Assembly (NCBI GenBank): GCA_016213825.1
Contig: JACQZP010000021.1
Span: 124,001 to 188,000 of the forward strand
Reading direction: 5' to 3'
From: Acetobacterium woodii
Lineage (GTDB): Bacteria; Bacillota; Clostridia; Eubacteriales; Eubacteriaceae
Length of the DNA: 64,000 nucleotides
The translations under genes and the position numbers were made by a program. Shown piece by piece: positions 45,177 to 53,644 of the stretch; the first letter of the stretch is position 1, and each line of letters opens with the position of its first letter. The notes under the pieces are model-generated. The model was not told where the DNA came from. It made no database searches and saw nothing but the letters and a program-made list of their open reading frames with translations.

Positions 45177-46118
45177 TCAGTTTTCCTTCGTCGCAATGAT
45201 CGCATTGATGAAGTCGATCATGCCATCCTCGACCTCGTCACGAATGTCCCGATAATTATGAATTTCATGACGATACCCGGAATAAATCTTTGTTTTGACC
45301 TGATTTCCGGTATCTGCCAGCCAGTTTGACACCGCATAGACACCTTCTCCGAAAAGGCCGACGGGGTCCTGATCACCGGCAATATTATAAACCGGAATGG
45401 CAGCCGGAACTTTCTCGGCCCATTGGATGCCAAGAATACTATCAATCATCATGATAAAATCGTAGGTTGAGCGGATATTCGGTGGACTGGTGAAATTGTT
45501 GAAGGGATCACTGGCATGATCGGCAACAATATCCGGATCACCGGCGATCCAATCATTGGGGGTCAGGGGATCCGTGATGCGGTCGGTCATCCATTCGAAA
45601 AGAACCCCTAAATAACTGGGATCGACTTCTTCGCCTTTGCCTTCATCGATGCACTTTTGCAGCGCTGCCGCCAATTCCTGTGTCTTTGGAAAAACCGACG
45701 AGGTTCCGCAGAGCAGCAAACCGTCGATGCCTTCCCCATAAATTGTCGCATAAGATCGAGCAATCATCGAGCCCATGCTGTGACCGTACATAAAATATGG
45801 CAGGTCAGGATAGTCTGCCTGGACCAATTGTCGCAGGCTGTGTTCATCTTCGGCCATGGTCAGATAGCCTTTGTTTCCCCAGTCACTCCAGTTTCCGGAT
45901 TCCGCGGCGGTTTTACCATGTCCCACATGATCATCTGCCGCAACCACAAAGCCAGCCTCATTCAATTTGAGAATCATATGCAGATAGCGTCGTGAATGTT
46001 CGCCAAAACCATGGACAATTTGAACAACCCCCCGGGGTTTGCGAATCGGCTTGTAAATCCAAGCTTGGATGGTATCCTTCTCATTAAATGATCTGAAACT
46101 TCTTTCTTCAAATGCCAT
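45177..46118 (-). CDS. Alpha/beta hydrolase, lysophospholipase-like
   Basis: Hydrolase of 313 residues. The nucleophile elbow is GHSMGSM near residues 112-118, with the oxyanion segment VHGFGEHSRRY near 35-45. The catalytic Asp and His lie towards the C-terminus (GDQDPVG and YRHEIHN). This matches the monoacylglycerol lipase/lysophospholipase group. Cytoplasmic; AGGAGG precedes the start. Confidence 0.88.
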   Translation of the reverse strand: MAFEERSFRSFNEKDTIQAWIYKPIRKPRGVVQIVHGFGEHSRRYLHMILKLNEAGFVVAADDHVGHGKTAAESGNWSDWGNKGYLTMAEDEHSLRQLVQADYPDLPYFMYGHSMGSMIARSYATIYGEGIDGLLLCGTSSVFPKTQELAAALQKCIDEGKGEEVDPSYLGVLFEWMTDRITDPLTPNDWIAGDPDIVADHASDPFNNFTSPPNIRSTYDFIMMIDSILGIQWAEKVPAAIPVYNIAGDQDPVGLFGEGVYAVSNWLADTGNQVKTKIYSGYRHEIHNYRDIRDEVEDGMIDFINAIIATKEN

Positions 46119-46167
46119 TGTCTTCCTCCTGTAAATTTATTATCAGTCTGCATGCAGCCGGATGATC

Positions 46168-47037
46168 TTACGTTAAGTGCACCGGGCTCGCACCCTTTTT
46201 TACCTGCTCCAGCAGGGTTTTTCTGGGGTAAAAACCAAACCGCGCATAAAAGCCGAAGGCCTTCTCGTTGCCAACTGCCACCGACACGGTTTTCGTGTGG
46301 GCCCCCATTTCATCCATCCAGGCAATGGCATTGCTTAACAATGTCTCACCAAGGCCCAGTCCCCGATAGTCGTTCTGCACATATAAGGATTCCATTTCAG
46401 CATCACCCGAAAATTCAACCCGGGAAATACAGTATCCGATATTTTGGGCGGTTTCCTGATCAACCGCAATTTCAATTCGCAGCTGCCCATTTTTGGCTTT
46501 TTGGAGCAGATTTTTTTTGCGCTGCTCAAAAGTAAACGCTTCATAGTGGGATTTAAAATTCACGGCGGCATCGCGATGATGCCGGTTCAGCGCTTCCCAC
46601 AGCTGCTGGATGTCATCCAGCAACGATTCATCGCCGCTGCGATAGGTAATCGCTGTAATTGGGGGTTTTTCGTGTTGCATCGGTTTTTTCGCCTTGTCTT
46701 GCCCCCCGATATCATCTTGGGCTGTGAACGGATCGCCATCATCCACGACTTCCTGAATGATCACAATTGGATCAGAGATCAAGCCATAGTGTTCATCCTC
46801 AGGATAGGTCACCGCAATCGTCGGTTCCTGCCCGGCATAGGCAATCATGCTGGCCATTGAATCCCACTTTGTGCAGAGAAAAAAATGAGCATAGTCACCT
46901 TGTTCGAGGATTTTCAAAAAAGCCCCCCGATTGCCCGGGATGGCCAGGGTATCTTTAACCCCGGTTTGATATTCATATTGTTCAAATGCCGCCCGCATTT
47001 TAAGCGGCACAATCCCATGCCAGGTTCGTGAAAACAT
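46168..47037 (-). CDS. ABM-like domain fused to GNAT acetyltransferase
   Basis: Protein of 289 residues with two parts. Residues 1-105 form a dimeric alpha-beta barrel of the antibiotic-biosynthesis-monooxygenase type (SRTWHGIVPL at the start, then FFLCTKWDSM and YPEDEHYG). Residues 140-289 form a GNAT acetyltransferase (LYVQNDYRGLGLGETLLSNA; NEKAFGFYARFGF). The linker is acidic. Fusion of these two folds is unusual; the first may bind a substrate or control the acetyltransferase. AAGGAG precedes the ATG. Confidence 0.78.
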   Translation of the reverse strand: MFSRTWHGIVPLKMRAAFEQYEYQTGVKDTLAIPGNRGAFLKILEQGDYAHFFLCTKWDSMASMIAYAGQEPTIAVTYPEDEHYGLISDPIVIIQEVVDDGDPFTAQDDIGGQDKAKKPMQHEKPPITAITYRSGDESLLDDIQQLWEALNRHHRDAAVNFKSHYEAFTFEQRKKNLLQKAKNGQLRIEIAVDQETAQNIGYCISRVEFSGDAEMESLYVQNDYRGLGLGETLLSNAIAWMDEMGAHTKTVSVAVGNEKAFGFYARFGFYPRKTLLEQVKKGASPVHLT

Positions 47038-47120
47038 GATAACTCCTTTTATACTATTCTCGCCAGCACATCTGGCGGATTAACATTTTCATTTGTTCCT
47101 CTTTACGACGCCGTTTGTCA

Positions 47121-47498
47121 TCATTGATTTCGCAGTATTGCATTGGCAATTAGTCGATCAAATTTTCTGACATCGACCCCTTTTCGTAAATTCACTTTAA
47201 TATGACCGGCACGGGTCCAGAGTTCAACTTCAGCATTTAGATCAAGGATCTTGCCGGCATTTTCAGTTGACCACATATTAATTGACGAGTATGGTAACGA
47301 GTATACTTCTACTTTTTTCCCACTCAATCCCTGGGCATCTCTTACAATTAAACGTTTATTCGTAAAAACCGCACTGTCGCGGATTGTTTTATAAGCGGCT
47401 ACCGCCTCTTCCCCTTCAACTAACAATTCCTGCACATCTTCTGGAATGGGACACTCCGAAATAAAGGTCCATAATAAAATTTGACTTGTTTCTGCCAT
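47121..47498 (-). CDS. Bacterial PH domain protein
   Basis: Protein of 125 residues made of one bacterial PH domain (bPH family): a helical start, then VFTNKRLIVRD near 45-55, YSLPYSSINMWS near 66-77, and a closing helix. Such domains may bind peptides or lipids; the function is unknown. AAAGGAG precedes the ATG. No membrane segment. Confidence 0.75.
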   Translation of the reverse strand: MAETSQILLWTFISECPIPEDVQELLVEGEEAVAAYKTIRDSAVFTNKRLIVRDAQGLSGKKVEVYSLPYSSINMWSTENAGKILDLNAEVELWTRAGHIKVNLRKGVDVRKFDRLIANAILRNQ

Positions 47499-47863
47499 TT
47501 CAATCTCCTTTTGAGTTAATATTTTTTGTTTGCTTCTGAATAATTAATGATGCATTTTCTTTTTTTTAAATATTTACAAAGCTAGTATGATCATGTTCCT
47601 TTGAAATTACTTAGTCAAGTATGACCATCACCGAGGCTGCTTTTGGCTGGTGGAATCAGGCCGGAAAGTGATCATTTAAAAAAGCGTCGTTTGACACAGC
47701 AAAACATTTATTTTAATGCCTATGTAATCGGTTCGAATGGATTTATTGTATCATTTAATGGCGTTGATGGAAAGTTTTTATCATTAATTAGGAAAAAAAA
47801 CAAACTCCCAAGATTGACTCTTGAGAGTTTATTAAATCGTTGCTTGTTTATCTCTAAAACCAT
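47499..47863. other. Boundary gap before the phage-like module
   Basis: About 365 bases. It holds the PH gene's leader and, at the left of the lysis genes, their terminator (47801-47831). No attachment site or repeat could be matched with the other end of the module. Confidence 0.4.
47801..47831 (-). terminator. Terminator of the lysis gene module
   Basis: AAACTC-CAAGA pairs with TCTTG-GAGTTT around TTGAC. Read leftward it is followed by eight T. Confidence 0.85.
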
Positions 47864-48274
47864 TTATTCGTGTCGCTTCTCTTCCACCTCCCCCAACTCC
47901 CGAATCACGGCTTCCAGCCGCTTTGGTAAAGGCACCCCCAGCCGTCCGAGGTTTTCCAGAATACTCAGGCCCTCGTTGGAAAGATAGAAGCCGATCATCG
48001 CTACCCGCAGCGGAGCCCCGGCACCACCAAGAAGGGTGATGTCCAGCAGGTTCCCCATCCCCACGACCATAAAGATCAGGATTTTTTTAAGAATGCCCCG
48101 GAAGCCCTGGGCGCTGGAAAGTTTCTTTTTCTGAAGCGCACAGAGCACTCCGGTTACGTAGTCCATCACCACAAAAGCGATCAGACATTGTAAAAAGCCG
48201 TCAAAGCCGCCGAGCATTTGGCCGAGCATCCCGCCGACCAGGGCAAAGATCAGCGAGATTTCACTGATTTTCAT
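47864..48274 (-). CDS. Phage holin, Cph1/TcdE family
   Basis: Membrane protein of 136 residues with three or four hydrophobic segments and the family segment FVVMDYVTGVLCALQKKKLSS near 35-55. Such holins let endolysins pass the membrane at phage lysis or release proteins. Its ATG overlaps the stop of the endolysin gene (TAATG), the usual lysis cassette coupling. Confidence 0.88.
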   Translation of the reverse strand: MKISEISLIFALVGGMLGQMLGGFDGFLQCLIAFVVMDYVTGVLCALQKKKLSSAQGFRGILKKILIFMVVGMGNLLDITLLGGAGAPLRVAMIGFYLSNEGLSILENLGRLGVPLPKRLEAVIRELGEVEEKRHE

Positions 48275-48819
48275 TACACCTCGCAGTGAACAAAGCCCTG
48301 CTCCAGATAGAGGATGGTCATAAGGCCCAGACTTTCGGCGATACTGGCGACTCGTGTAATATCAATCCCCGGAGCATAGAGATCAGCAGCCTGGCCGACA
48401 CAGTGTCTGGAACCCGGGATGCCGCCCACTTCGGCGTTGCGGATTTCGCAGCGCAGCCCTGAGGTGATCACCACCGGAGCATTCAGGGCATTGCGGAGGG
48501 CTTCCAGCTTCAGTAACAAGCCCAGATCCATCGCTGCCGGAAAGCCGTCACAATAAATGCCCTGACAGTCGCAGGCAAATTCGACCTTGGCAAAGTGCGG
48601 GGTGGCGCCATCACCGTCCATTGAAATCACTGACAACTGTTCCCGAAACAGTCGGTTTTCGGTGAGCGGCCCCACCAAGCCATCCGGTTCCAGACCGGCA
48701 TCTTTTTGAAAGGCAGCCACGGCCTTTTTGGTTTTAGGGCCGTCTTTGCCATCGACTTTTAAGGGGCCATAACCCCGGTCATTGAGAGCGGTTTGAATTT
48801 TTTTGATAAAGGCGTTCAT
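48274..48819 (-). CDS. Endolysin: peptidoglycan-binding domain plus M15 peptidase
   Basis: Protein of 181 residues. An N-terminal PG-binding domain (KVDGKDGPKTKKAVAAFQKD near 20-39) is followed by an M15A D-Ala-D-Ala peptidase-like domain with the zinc motif SRHCVGQAADLY near 140-151. It would cut cell-wall peptide links. It is translated just before the holin and lies in a small phage-like module. Confidence 0.87.
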   Translation of the reverse strand: MNAFIKKIQTALNDRGYGPLKVDGKDGPKTKKAVAAFQKDAGLEPDGLVGPLTENRLFREQLSVISMDGDGATPHFAKVEFACDCQGIYCDGFPAAMDLGLLLKLEALRNALNAPVVITSGLRCEIRNAEVGGIPGSRHCVGQAADLYAPGIDITRVASIAESLGLMTILYLEQGFVHCEV

Positions 48820-48925
48820 TTTGTTTTCCTTTCTTAATTGACATTGCGTTGCCCCAGCGGGGCGGGCGTGTGAACCACGCCCTTACGAATCTGAACAAAT
48901 CAGCTACAGAACAGGAACCAGCGCC

Positions 48926-49150
48926 TTAGCTCATTGAAAAGGCGGATTTGTCAGTGATCACCAGTTCGGCTTTAACCTTGGCGGTCAGCAGCTGGCCATC
49001 GGGGGCGAAGATGGCTTTTTGAATCATCCCGGCCATGGCGGTGTTGACTTCGTCAACGGTGAGCCCGACTTTGGGATCGGTGATGGACATGGTGGTGGTT
49101 TTTAAGTCGGCCCGTTTAAAGGTCAGTTGTAGTACAGTATTTGCTGCCAT
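48926..49150 (-). CDS. DUF2922 protein
   Basis: Protein of 74 residues matching DUF2922 (LQLTFKRADLKTTTMSITDPK near the start; TVDEVNTAMAGMI helix). GGAGGT lies before the ATG at 49150. The frame is open further upstream into the palindromic element, but that part is not coding. DUF2922 and DUF1659 genes commonly lie side by side in Firmicutes; their role is unknown. Confidence 0.82.
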   Translation of the reverse strand: MAANTVLQLTFKRADLKTTTMSITDPKVGLTVDEVNTAMAGMIQKAIFAPDGQLLTAKVKAELVITDKSAFSMS

Positions 49151-49270
49151 TTGTTTACCTCCTTTCTTAGTTTGCGGGTTAGTGGCAATGATGCTGTCAA
49201 CCCAATTGTTGTTCCCTTTGGGGACAACGGGCGATTGATAATCGCCCCTTGATAAATGCCGAGCCATTTG

Positions 49271-49387
49271 TTGCTTAGCATTTAGTTTCCACAAACAATT
49301 GTGTAACGTGTAGGCGAACAGGCGGTAGCCTGTCCGACGTACAGTGTAGCAATTGTTTCGTGCGAAACTGAATGCTAAGCGCACGGC
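49271..49387 (-). repeat. Palindromic leader element, copy E (short, diverged)
   Basis: About 117 bp lacking the outer ends of the others. Read in the orientation of copy C it keeps CAGTTTCGCACGAAACAATT and GTTTGTGGAAACT. The outer helix is GCTTAGCATT/AATGCTAAGC instead of CTTTGGGT/ACCCAAAG, the middle one has TTG/CAA, and the tip is ACAGGC/GCCTGT. All changes keep pairing. It lies 120 bases before the DUF2922 start. Confidence 0.82.
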
Positions 49388-49400
49388 AGTTTATCAATGG

Positions 49401-49622
49401 TTAAATCATTGTCAGCAGTGCCAGTTCGTGTTTGATGACTTCTTCCAGGGTGGGTTGCTGCAGCCCCGCAATAATCAGGGCAGTGTCGTAAATTGCCTGA
49501 TCGGTGGCGGTGGCAACAATGTCCCCGTAGGTTCGGGCCGTGATTTTTTCCTTGCCGTCAACCATGCCGTGATTGGAGCGGATCTGAACTTTTTTGGTTA
49601 AAAAATCGCTTGTCAGTGCCAT
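49401..49622 (-). CDS. DUF1659 protein
   Basis: Protein of 73 residues with the DUF1659 pattern (LQIRSNHG-like KVQIRSNHGMVDGKEKI, then a conserved TARTYGDI and a helical tail). It is the partner of DUF2922 in many Firmicutes. AGGAGG precedes the ATG. Palindromic copy E lies between the two genes. Confidence 0.82.
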   Translation of the reverse strand: MALTSDFLTKKVQIRSNHGMVDGKEKITARTYGDIVATATDQAIYDTALIIAGLQQPTLEEVIKHELALLTMI

Positions 49623-49685
49623 TGGTCGTCCTCCTTTCCTTTATTTGATTTTATTTTAACATCCCGTGATACTGGCTTTAAATGG

Positions 49686-50081
49686 CTATGCGACGGGGTT
49701 AAGCAAAATATCACCAATGGGATTGGTCAGCTCCAGCCCCTGCTGATGAAGTCGGTAAATCCAGCGGAGATCATAATTCATGGCGTCGGCGATGGCTTCA
49801 AAGGATTGATGATTGATATAACGGCGGGTCAGAATTTCCTGAATCCGCCAGTCGTTCAGCGCTTCAATGGATGCGATCATTTGGGCGTTGAGTTTTTCAA
49901 CCATCCGACTGTCGGCTTCAATCTGTATTGTTAAGCGGTCAATCCGGTCCCGGGTGCGGTGGGCCGTTTCCGGGGTGGATCGGTAAATAAGCGCCAGCTG
50001 GTTCTCATACTGACTGAGATACTGGGTGTTGCGAAAGATCTGACCAGATAATCGGGTGATCTCGTTTTTTAAAGCTTTCAT
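49686..50081 (-). CDS. ArpU/sigma-like HTH protein of the phage-like module
   Basis: Protein of 131 residues: an N-terminal coiled coil of about 85 residues and a C-terminal sigma-region-4-like HTH (LTRRYINHQSFEAIADAMNY near 87-106). This resembles DUF1492/ArpU-type late regulators of Gram-positive phages. AGGAGG precedes the start. It may control the lysis and DUF genes downstream of it. Confidence 0.7.
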   Translation of the reverse strand: MKALKNEITRLSGQIFRNTQYLSQYENQLALIYRSTPETAHRTRDRIDRLTIQIEADSRMVEKLNAQMIASIEALNDWRIQEILTRRYINHQSFEAIADAMNYDLRWIYRLHQQGLELTNPIGDILLNPVA

Positions 50082-50565
50082 GGTTTCCTCCTGGTATTTG
50101 TATTTGGTAAGGTTGCCCCCATCAGCGGAGCGGACAACCTTGAATGGGTGCGTGGAGAGCGGGCGATTGCGAAGACCCTCGCCCGTAACGTTAAGCGCCA
50201 GCCAAAAGCGCGCCGGCGGCTAATCCCCCTACAAACCGAAAATCAGCGGGTTCATCGGGGGGAGGGAATCGCCCGGATGCAGGATCGGTTTGTTTAGGGA
50301 GTACCGTATTGTTACGCATTATTTCGGACTGAAATGCAATCCCCCCGATCAACCGGGCGGATCATTTCGGAAAGGGTGGAAAGGGTAGACCCCGGTTTTT
50401 TCTCAGGTATTGTTTTTCAACTTTAGAAAAAATTTTCGCCATAATAGCAATAACCCTTTCCATCCTTTCCGATGGCGTTAATAAGCCAAACCAACCCTTT
50501 CCGTTTTTTCGTAAATTACTTCATTTTCGCAAATAATTCGCCAATTTTTCGCTAGATAACCTATT
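50082..50565. other. Gap with inverted GGAAAGG repeats in the phage-like module
   Basis: About 480 bases. CGGAAAGGGTGGAAAGGGT at about 50366-50384 recurs, inverted and with one change, at about 50452-50470, and a third CGGAAAGGGTT lies near 50490 in the inverted direction. An A+T stretch separates them. This could be an operator, a replication origin or a large hairpin. No gene seen. Confidence 0.45.
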
Positions 50566-52908
50566 TTAAGCTGCTGCCTCAAAATCCAGCAGCTCAATTC
50601 CAGCATACAGAATCCGCCGGGTTACCAGTTCCCTGATCTTTTCCAGTTCTGGAAAAGCTTCTTTTAACTCCATCCAGAAGCGTTTCTGACTGACCGACCG
50701 CAATCCTGAATCCTGACAATAATGGGCATAGGCTTGAAAAAGCTCGGTGGCGGATACCTGCGTCTGGTTTTTAATCACACAGAGCTCATCCACAAAGGAC
50801 AGCACCGAGCTGCCGGCAATCCGATAGTCTTCCAGGGCGGCATCACTTTGGGTCGAATTGGAAAAACGATACTGATTGGCCTGTAACCGGGCCAGTCCCG
50901 CCAACGCCCAGTTTAAAATCCCGGCCGCTTCCCCTTTAAGCTTATCCTTGAGATGAAGATCCCGTTGCTCCGGGGGTTTGGGTGGCAGAAAGGGAACAAT
51001 GATCAGCCGCCGGTAAAACGCCTCGGAGCGGTCGCCCAGATTTTTGGGCAGGCTGTTGCAGGAAAACACCAGTCGGGCGGTGGCTTTAAAGGAAAACGGG
51101 TCCTTGTTTTTACGCTCGGCGGTAATGAAATCCTCCCCGGTGATACTTTTAAACAGTCCGTTATCTTCAATCGATTTGGACGGCAGATCAGCAAAAATAT
51201 TACCCAGCATCCCAAACAGTTCTGCCGTTTTAAAGCGATCCCCCAGATTCTGCCAGGGAATATTGGACACATTGACCGGTCCCAGCAGCACATCCTGCGC
51301 CACTGACAGCAGGGTCGATTTTCCGGCACCGCCCTCGCCCACAAACACAAAAGCCTTCTGGGCACAGGTTTCCGGGATCAGCAGATAACCAAAAATCTCC
51401 TGGATCAGCAACTGCGTCTGTTCATCCAGACAGTCTGCGAGGAAGGCCATAAAAATCGGGGCGACGGCTTTTTCATCATAGCAGGGTTGTAACTGAATGG
51501 TGGATAGGCTGGCGGGGTCATGGGGCAGCAGCTGCCGCGTCACCAGATCGTAATGGCCGTTTTTGAGATTGATGATGCGCTTATCCCGATTAAGACCCTC
51601 GGCACTGCGGCTGATTTCCACGGTCCACTGGCATAATACGTCATTGATCTGGGCCATCTGAACATGATCCGGGCGCAGGTATTTACGGACAATCTTCTGA
51701 CAGTGCCGGTCGTCCACCATCCGATAGACCCCACCCAGATATTGGTAGTAGGCTTCCCCGGCATAAAAAATCCGCTTGTGTTTAGCCAGTTCATTGGCCA
51801 GAATCCCGGGCATTAGCCGATAGCCATTGGGCTTTTTCAAATACCAGATTGGCAGCGGCGACTTCCCACGCTCCCAGGGCGATTTCGCCGGACAGCTGCC
51901 CAACCGGGGACAGTGATAACCCCATCCCCGGAGTGTTTCACAGGTCATGGGTCCGGCCCCGGTGCTGTTAAACTGGGCGATTTTTTTCGCGGTGGCCGCT
52001 GGCGAATAGCCGGGGTGATCCCGGGACAGTTCCTGGATGACAGCGTCCCCGCCCGCCAGCCCGGCCAGTTGGGTGATCATGGCGTACCACAGTGGTTCAC
52101 TTAAGGTTTTTGCGGTGGCTTTGGCGTGGATCAGAAACTCACAGGACTTGATCATCCGCTGGGGGTTCACCTCGTCGGCAGATGGAAAGAAACCGGGGAT
52201 GCTGATCGCCGTGGGGCTGCTGGCGGATTTTGCCGCTGCCACCGGAGCGGCCGGGGTTGGTGACGGCGCCGATTTGGTGACGCTCTGAATGGCCAGATCA
52301 ATGTCTGTCTGGGTGTAGCGGAGCTGGGGATCGAATTTGAGACAGGTAACCAGCACCGGCTCTTTCTTGTTGTGGAAAAATCCCGGCAGCCGCATCACCC
52401 GGCTGCGATTGGAAATCACCGGATCGCCTTTAAAAACAGCGGCCAGCGCTTTCTGGATCGAACTGAATGAACTGAGGCTTTGGGATTGATCCGCTACGGC
52501 GCTCTCTGGAGGCTGCAACAGCCAATACCCGTGCAATGATTTGCGGGTCTGCACGATAATCGAAGGTTCCAGGGGGAAGGTCTGGAGATTGGCGTACTGC
52601 TCCTCCAGCGGCAGATCGTCGGCCTCGACAAAATGTGCCGCCACCCTGGTAATGGCATCGTCCCGGTGCCCGCCAGGATTGACGACAAAGAAGACCCCCT
52701 GACAGTCCCGCTGATTGACCAGATGCAAACCGGCCTGAAAATCGGTCGCCGCCAGCTCGACAGCACTGACCTGATAATTCCGCCCGGCCCCTTTGCCCGT
52801 ATCCGAAAAGGTCCGTAAATAATAGGGGCCTGGATGAAAAGCCGCCAAAAAGGTACCTGGTTCCACGTTGATTGATCTGGCCTCAGCCAGCGTTTGATTT
52901 GATTGCAT
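50566..52908 (-). CDS. Phage/plasmid primase-helicase (RepB_primase plus D5/SF3 helicase)
   Basis: Replication protein of 780 residues. The N-terminal part (about 1-215) is a RepB-type archaeo-eukaryotic primase: VEADDLP near 91-97, then SLHGYWLL and RVMRLPGFFH. The middle is a D5_N-like linker, and the C-terminal SF3 helicase has Walker A GEGGAGKSTL near 512, Walker B IFADLPS and a later VFSCNSLPK. A winged-helix end follows. It would start replication of a phage, satellite or plasmid. AGGAGG precedes the ATG. Confidence 0.88.
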   Translation of the reverse strand: MQSNQTLAEARSINVEPGTFLAAFHPGPYYLRTFSDTGKGAGRNYQVSAVELAATDFQAGLHLVNQRDCQGVFFVVNPGGHRDDAITRVAAHFVEADDLPLEEQYANLQTFPLEPSIIVQTRKSLHGYWLLQPPESAVADQSQSLSSFSSIQKALAAVFKGDPVISNRSRVMRLPGFFHNKKEPVLVTCLKFDPQLRYTQTDIDLAIQSVTKSAPSPTPAAPVAAAKSASSPTAISIPGFFPSADEVNPQRMIKSCEFLIHAKATAKTLSEPLWYAMITQLAGLAGGDAVIQELSRDHPGYSPAATAKKIAQFNSTGAGPMTCETLRGWGYHCPRLGSCPAKSPWERGKSPLPIWYLKKPNGYRLMPGILANELAKHKRIFYAGEAYYQYLGGVYRMVDDRHCQKIVRKYLRPDHVQMAQINDVLCQWTVEISRSAEGLNRDKRIINLKNGHYDLVTRQLLPHDPASLSTIQLQPCYDEKAVAPIFMAFLADCLDEQTQLLIQEIFGYLLIPETCAQKAFVFVGEGGAGKSTLLSVAQDVLLGPVNVSNIPWQNLGDRFKTAELFGMLGNIFADLPSKSIEDNGLFKSITGEDFITAERKNKDPFSFKATARLVFSCNSLPKNLGDRSEAFYRRLIIVPFLPPKPPEQRDLHLKDKLKGEAAGILNWALAGLARLQANQYRFSNSTQSDAALEDYRIAGSSVLSFVDELCVIKNQTQVSATELFQAYAHYCQDSGLRSVSQKRFWMELKEAFPELEKIRELVTRRILYAGIELLDFEAAA

Positions 52909-53161
52909 AATAACCTCCTGTATTTTGGAATTTTTAATGTGTTGTTCCCGACCGCCAACATCAACTCATCACCACCGCCCCATAACAGAGCAATAAAAAA
53001 CCGGATGCACTTTAAAATTCACAGGCTGGCTGTGATTTAAAGCGACATCCGGTAGTTTAGTGGCTCAATGGCCCAGTTTAACTCAGTATGTATGCTGATA
53101 TATTAAATTGATGTTGTGATCTCAATGTGATTTTCATAATCTTAATGGGTTGTGCCGCACT

Positions 53162-53644
53162 TTATGCACTGACCGCATTTTTATCATTATCGCGCCAGTG
53201 GCCCTGACCGGGACCGTACCAGATCACGATATCGCGGTGGGTCGGACATTTAAATTCAAGTAAGCATCCACCGACTTCGACGTAAACATCCAGAATCCGT
53301 TGTCCACAAACGGGACATCTGATCGGATAAAAAACATCGGGAATCTCTGCCGCCGAATCGCTATGCTGATCGGCTTCATCCCAAAACAACATTTTTGAAC
53401 CCATTTGTTTGATAACCATGACCTGCTTCGTTCGCTGACATCGATACCGAAACCAAACAACGGTATTGGTGTCGGCTAAATCAAAGAGTCGTCCATAACA
53501 TCGCCGCTTTTTCCCCACTGATTTGATCTCCCCATAATAGGGGCATCCCGCCCGATATGGACACAGTACCCGAAACATGGCTGGTTTTATTGCTTCGCTG
53601 GTCTCCAAAAATTCATTCTCTTTTTTTAATACGCTCATCGCCAT
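53162..53644 (-). CDS. Zinc-ribbon-like protein of the phage-like module
   Basis: Protein of 160 residues with several Cys pairs: CPYRAGCPYYGE near 29-40 and CPVCGQRI near 110-117 with a later C-P-T-H. These would hold one or two Zn ions. I do not recognise the family. It lies 250 bases upstream of the primase gene in the same direction and is the first gene of the module. Confidence 0.65.
   Translation of the reverse strand: MAMSVLKKENEFLETSEAIKPAMFRVLCPYRAGCPYYGEIKSVGKKRRCYGRLFDLADTNTVVWFRYRCQRTKQVMVIKQMGSKMLFWDEADQHSDSAAEIPDVFYPIRCPVCGQRILDVYVEVGGCLLEFKCPTHRDIVIWYGPGQGHWRDNDKNAVSA

Noticed and set aside
48926-49384. 152-residue frame for the DUF2922 gene
   Set aside because: Its first 78 codons come from the palindromic element and its flank; AGGAGG and the family length support the ATG at 49150.
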